From Chloroflexota bacterium (lineage in GTDB: Bacteria > Chloroflexota > Dehalococcoidia > Lucifugimonadales > Australimonadaceae): a DNA stretch of 7,569 nt. The DNA lies in assembly GCA_026713505.1 (NCBI GenBank), contig JAPOOH010000172.1, positions 1-7,569 of the forward strand. The letters run 5' to 3'. The stretch's first letter is position 1; every line of letters starts with the position of its first letter. Below the pieces are notes generated by a model, which saw nothing but the letters and a program-made list of their open reading frames with translations, was not told the DNA's origin and did no database searches. The translations under genes and the position numbers were made by a program. Below are positions 5,990 through 7,569 of the stretch, one piece after another.

Positions 5990-7177
5990 CTAGGAGTCCA
6001 GGTGCCAGAATCTGACGGCATTGCCCGCGAGCATCGCATGCTTGTCGTCCTCTGGCACGGCATCGAACATGTCGTCGATGATCTGCCGGGAGTTTGGCCA
6101 ATCCCCGGCAGCGTGGGGGAAGTCGGTAGAGAACATGATGTTCTCGGTGCCGATGGCATCGCGCACCTGGATGCCAAAGGGATCGTAGAGCGTTCCCCAG
6201 AGGGTGTGGTCCTTCATGTATTCGCTGGGCTTGCGCTCCAGGTCAGGCATGCCCCAGAAGTGACGCATCATCGGCTGGTAACGGCGGTAGTTGTCGTCCA
6301 GCATGAACAGGCAGAAGGGGAGCCAGCCCACCATGGTCTCCGCAAAGTAGACCTTGAGGTTGGGGAAACGGTCCCACACGCCGGCGTATGCCATCTGCAT
6401 CACTGCCATGCCGTTGTGGCTTCCCCCTTGATTGGAGAACAGGAGGCTCAGCGCGTCGCCCTTGTGGTTCTGAGGCGAGTCGATGATGCGCGGGTAGTTG
6501 AAGACAGGGTCCGCCTTGCGAGAACCCAACGCCCCTCCACCAAACCCGCCGAGTCGCCCGCCGCCGTGGCACGAGATCCCGATCCCAAGGTCCAGCGACG
6601 CTGCCCAGAAATTGTCGTCCTCAAGTGTGGGGAATCCGCGTCCGCTGGGGAATGTGTTCAGTGTGATTCCCTTATAGCCCAGCTCGGCGCAATGCTCGAG
6701 CTCCCGTAGCGCATCCTCAAGACCGGTAACCGGGATGATCCCGTTCGCGATCAGCCGGTCCGGGGAAGCCGCCATGTATTCCTCGGCGAGGTACTCGTTG
6801 TATGCATGCACGAGGGCAAGATAGAGCTCATCATCCTTCGCGTTGCGGAACATGCCGTCCGCCCACGTGAACATGACCTCTGCGTCAACGCCGTCTCTAT
6901 CCTGCTCTTCCAGGCGCAACTCAGGTGCGCCGTTGCCCACGGGGTCCGAAAACCTCGATATCTGGAATGGGATCTCCTCGAAAGGTACCCCAACGTTCCG
7001 AGTGAGACCGATGGAGTTCGGCGCGCTCCCGTCGCAGACCACGCCATCGGACCCGTCAGCCATTACCACTCGCCTGGGTGCCCGGTCGCGCCACTTCGCC
7101 GGGACCCGGTGAGTCCAGACTTCGGGGTTCAGGTCGAGGTGAGAGTCAGCTGAGATTACCCGGTATTCTCGTGCCAT
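5990..7177 (-). CDS. Amidohydrolase-2 / ACMSD-type metal-dependent hydrolase or decarboxylase
   Basis: This 395-residue protein is a TIM-barrel member of the amidohydrolase family that includes 2-amino-3-carboxymuconate semialdehyde decarboxylase and gamma-resorcylate decarboxylase. It opens with VISADSHLDLNPEVW (residues 7-21). There D11 and H13 occupy the usual metal-binding position of the first strand, as D-x-H instead of the classical H-x-H. Later family positions are GYKGITLN (167-174), SCHGGG with H204, FAETMVGWLP (278-287) and FSTDFPH with D352 (349-355), ending in AGNAVRFWHL. A very Gly-rich stretch follows H204 (residues 205-218). It is the first gene of the minus-strand unit. The start ATG has GAGGAG 7 nt upstream and a candidate promoter near 7248-7274. 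Pairing with a ring-cleavage-type dioxygenase suggests it acts on an aromatic acid or a cleavage product. Hydrolysis and decarboxylation cannot be told apart from sequence. Confidence 0.88.
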   Translation of the reverse strand: MAREYRVISADSHLDLNPEVWTHRVPAKWRDRAPRRVVMADGSDGVVCDGSAPNSIGLTRNVGVPFEEIPFQISRFSDPVGNGAPELRLEEQDRDGVDAEVMFTWADGMFRNAKDDELYLALVHAYNEYLAEEYMAASPDRLIANGIIPVTGLEDALRELEHCAELGYKGITLNTFPSGRGFPTLEDDNFWAASLDLGIGISCHGGGRLGGFGGGALGSRKADPVFNYPRIIDSPQNHKGDALSLLFSNQGGSHNGMAVMQMAYAGVWDRFPNLKVYFAETMVGWLPFCLFMLDDNYRRYQPMMRHFWGMPDLERKPSEYMKDHTLWGTLYDPFGIQVRDAIGTENIMFSTDFPHAAGDWPNSRQIIDDMFDAVPEDDKHAMLAGNAVRFWHLDS

Positions 7178-7247
7178 GGTTCGACTCCTCGCTACGATTT
7201 ACCTCTGCCAAGGTTGCTTTTCTGAAGGGTTCTGGACGTAGGCCTAG

Positions 7248-7274
7248 ATTATAGAGACATCGATTCGGCGTCAA
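7248..7274 (-). promoter_or_regulatory. Candidate promoter for the amidohydrolase-bicupin unit
   Basis: Read on the minus strand, TTGACG (7274-7269, 5 of 6 consensus bases) is followed 15 nt later by a perfect TATAAT (7253-7248). Transcription would start near 7241, about 63 nt before the ATG at 7177. Both hexamers are strong, but the spacer is 2 nt shorter than the ideal 17. That is a feature of weak promoters or of those that need an activator. Confidence 0.5.
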
Positions 7275-7372
7275 CGGAAGCCGGGGAAGACGCATCCCAC
7301 TTGACGGGGCACTACCCCCATTGGTAGGTTGACCTTGCCGCGAGTTGCTCGAAGACACGGTCTGAGCATGCG

Positions 7373-7401
7373 TTGCCGGCCAGGGTTTCCGTAACTATGA
7401 C
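7373..7401 (+). promoter_or_regulatory. Candidate promoter for the plus-strand gene at the right edge
   Basis: TTGCCG (7373-7378) and TATGAC (7396-7401, 4 of 6) are separated by 17 nt. The start site would be near 7408, about 97 nt before the ATG at 7505. The -35 hexamer and the spacing are identical to the candidate promoter at 3760-3788. The -10 match is modest. Confidence 0.33.
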
Positions 7402-7504
7402 CGTTGTCCTACTAGTTCTCAGCTTGTAGCGTCGCCCGGGATCGGGCGCAGAAGAAGCTGGGTGGTTGGTGTAGTCAGGGAATTGCAGCGGGAGGGACGT
7501 CGCC

Positions 7505-7569
7505 ATGACATCACAGGCAGACCCGGCACGGAGCAACACCGCATTCGAAAACTGGGTGCTGAAGGAAGG
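7505..7569 (+). CDS. Start of an unidentified gene (3' end outside the window)
   Basis: An ATG at 7505 opens a frame that runs 21 full codons to the window edge without a stop. It begins M-T-S-Q-A-D-P-A-R and includes AFENWVLKE. A strong ribosome site, GGGAGGG at 7490-7496, lies 8 nt upstream, and a candidate promoter lies further back. The gene is divergent from the amidohydrolase, so it could be a regulator or another catabolic gene of the same cluster. The visible part is polar with no signal peptide and is too short for me to assign a family. Confidence 0.6.
   Translation, partial: MTSQADPARSNTAFENWVLKE

Larger units (their letters stand above)
7178..7504. promoter_or_regulatory. Divergent intergenic regulatory region
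   Basis: These 327 bases hold no convincing gene. They separate the minus-strand amidohydrolase/bicupin unit from a plus-strand gene starting at 7505. They contain candidate promoters on both strands (entered separately), the 8-bp palindrome TAGGCCTA (7239-7246) at the predicted minus-strand start site, and the inverted repeat CTACC-6 nt-GGTAG (7312-7327) between the two promoters. Either repeat could be an operator, but both are short. I see no tRNA, insertion sequence or CRISPR repeat here. Confidence 0.6.

Noticed and set aside
5185..6709. Two long plus-strand open frames (5185-6015 and 5924-6709)
   Set aside because: They lie antisense to the bicupin and amidohydrolase genes, whose cupin and amidohydrolase motifs fix the coding strand as minus.
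1..7569. CRISPR array, tRNA, insertion sequence, toxin-antitoxin or phage-defence module
   Set aside because: I saw no spaced direct repeats, no transposase-like protein, no terminal inverted repeats and no tRNA-like cloverleaf. The genes all fit transport and metabolism.

Overview
This 7.6-kb window is G+C-rich bacterial DNA with tightly packed genes, most of them preceded by Shine-Dalgarno sequences. The best guess at a source is a marine Chloroflexota, such as the SAR202/Dehalococcoidia lineages. The reasons are a TctC lipoprotein with a long Thr/Pro/Ala/Ser linker after its lipobox, and a mix of amidohydrolases, bicupin dioxygenases and dihydroxyphthalate-decarboxylase-like proteins. This is an inference from protein style. 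No rRNA or other marker gene is present to prove it.

Layout, left to right. (1) 1-2574, plus strand: a tripartite tricarboxylate transporter (TTT) operon in the order tctA (5' end cut by the window), tctB, tctC. It ends at a perfect 13-bp inverted repeat. (2) 2751-3728 and 3919-4863, plus strand: two divergent paralogues of the 4,5-dihydroxyphthalate decarboxylase-like family, which has the type 2 periplasmic-binding-protein fold. Neither has a signal peptide. The second has its own plausible sigma70-type promoter and a 124-nt leader that can fold. (3) 4871-4900: a hairpin between convergent units. (4) 7177-4927, minus strand: a two-gene unit with an ACMSD-type amidohydrolase first and a gentisate 1,2-dioxygenase-like bicupin second. 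(5) 7178-7504: a divergent regulatory region with a candidate promoter on each strand. (6) 7505-end, plus strand: the first 21 codons of a further gene with a strong ribosome binding site.

A working model is an uptake-and-catabolism island for an aromatic or other carboxylic acid. TctC would bind the acid outside the cell and TctAB would import it. The decarboxylase-like, amidohydrolase-fold and dioxygenase-like proteins would process it inside. The families support this as a theme, but the substrate and the order of steps cannot be read from sequence.

The most notable single observation is in the bicupin. Its N-terminal cupin, the iron site in classical gentisate dioxygenases, has Asn where the second metal-binding His is expected. 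Its C-terminal cupin has an intact HxH...H set.
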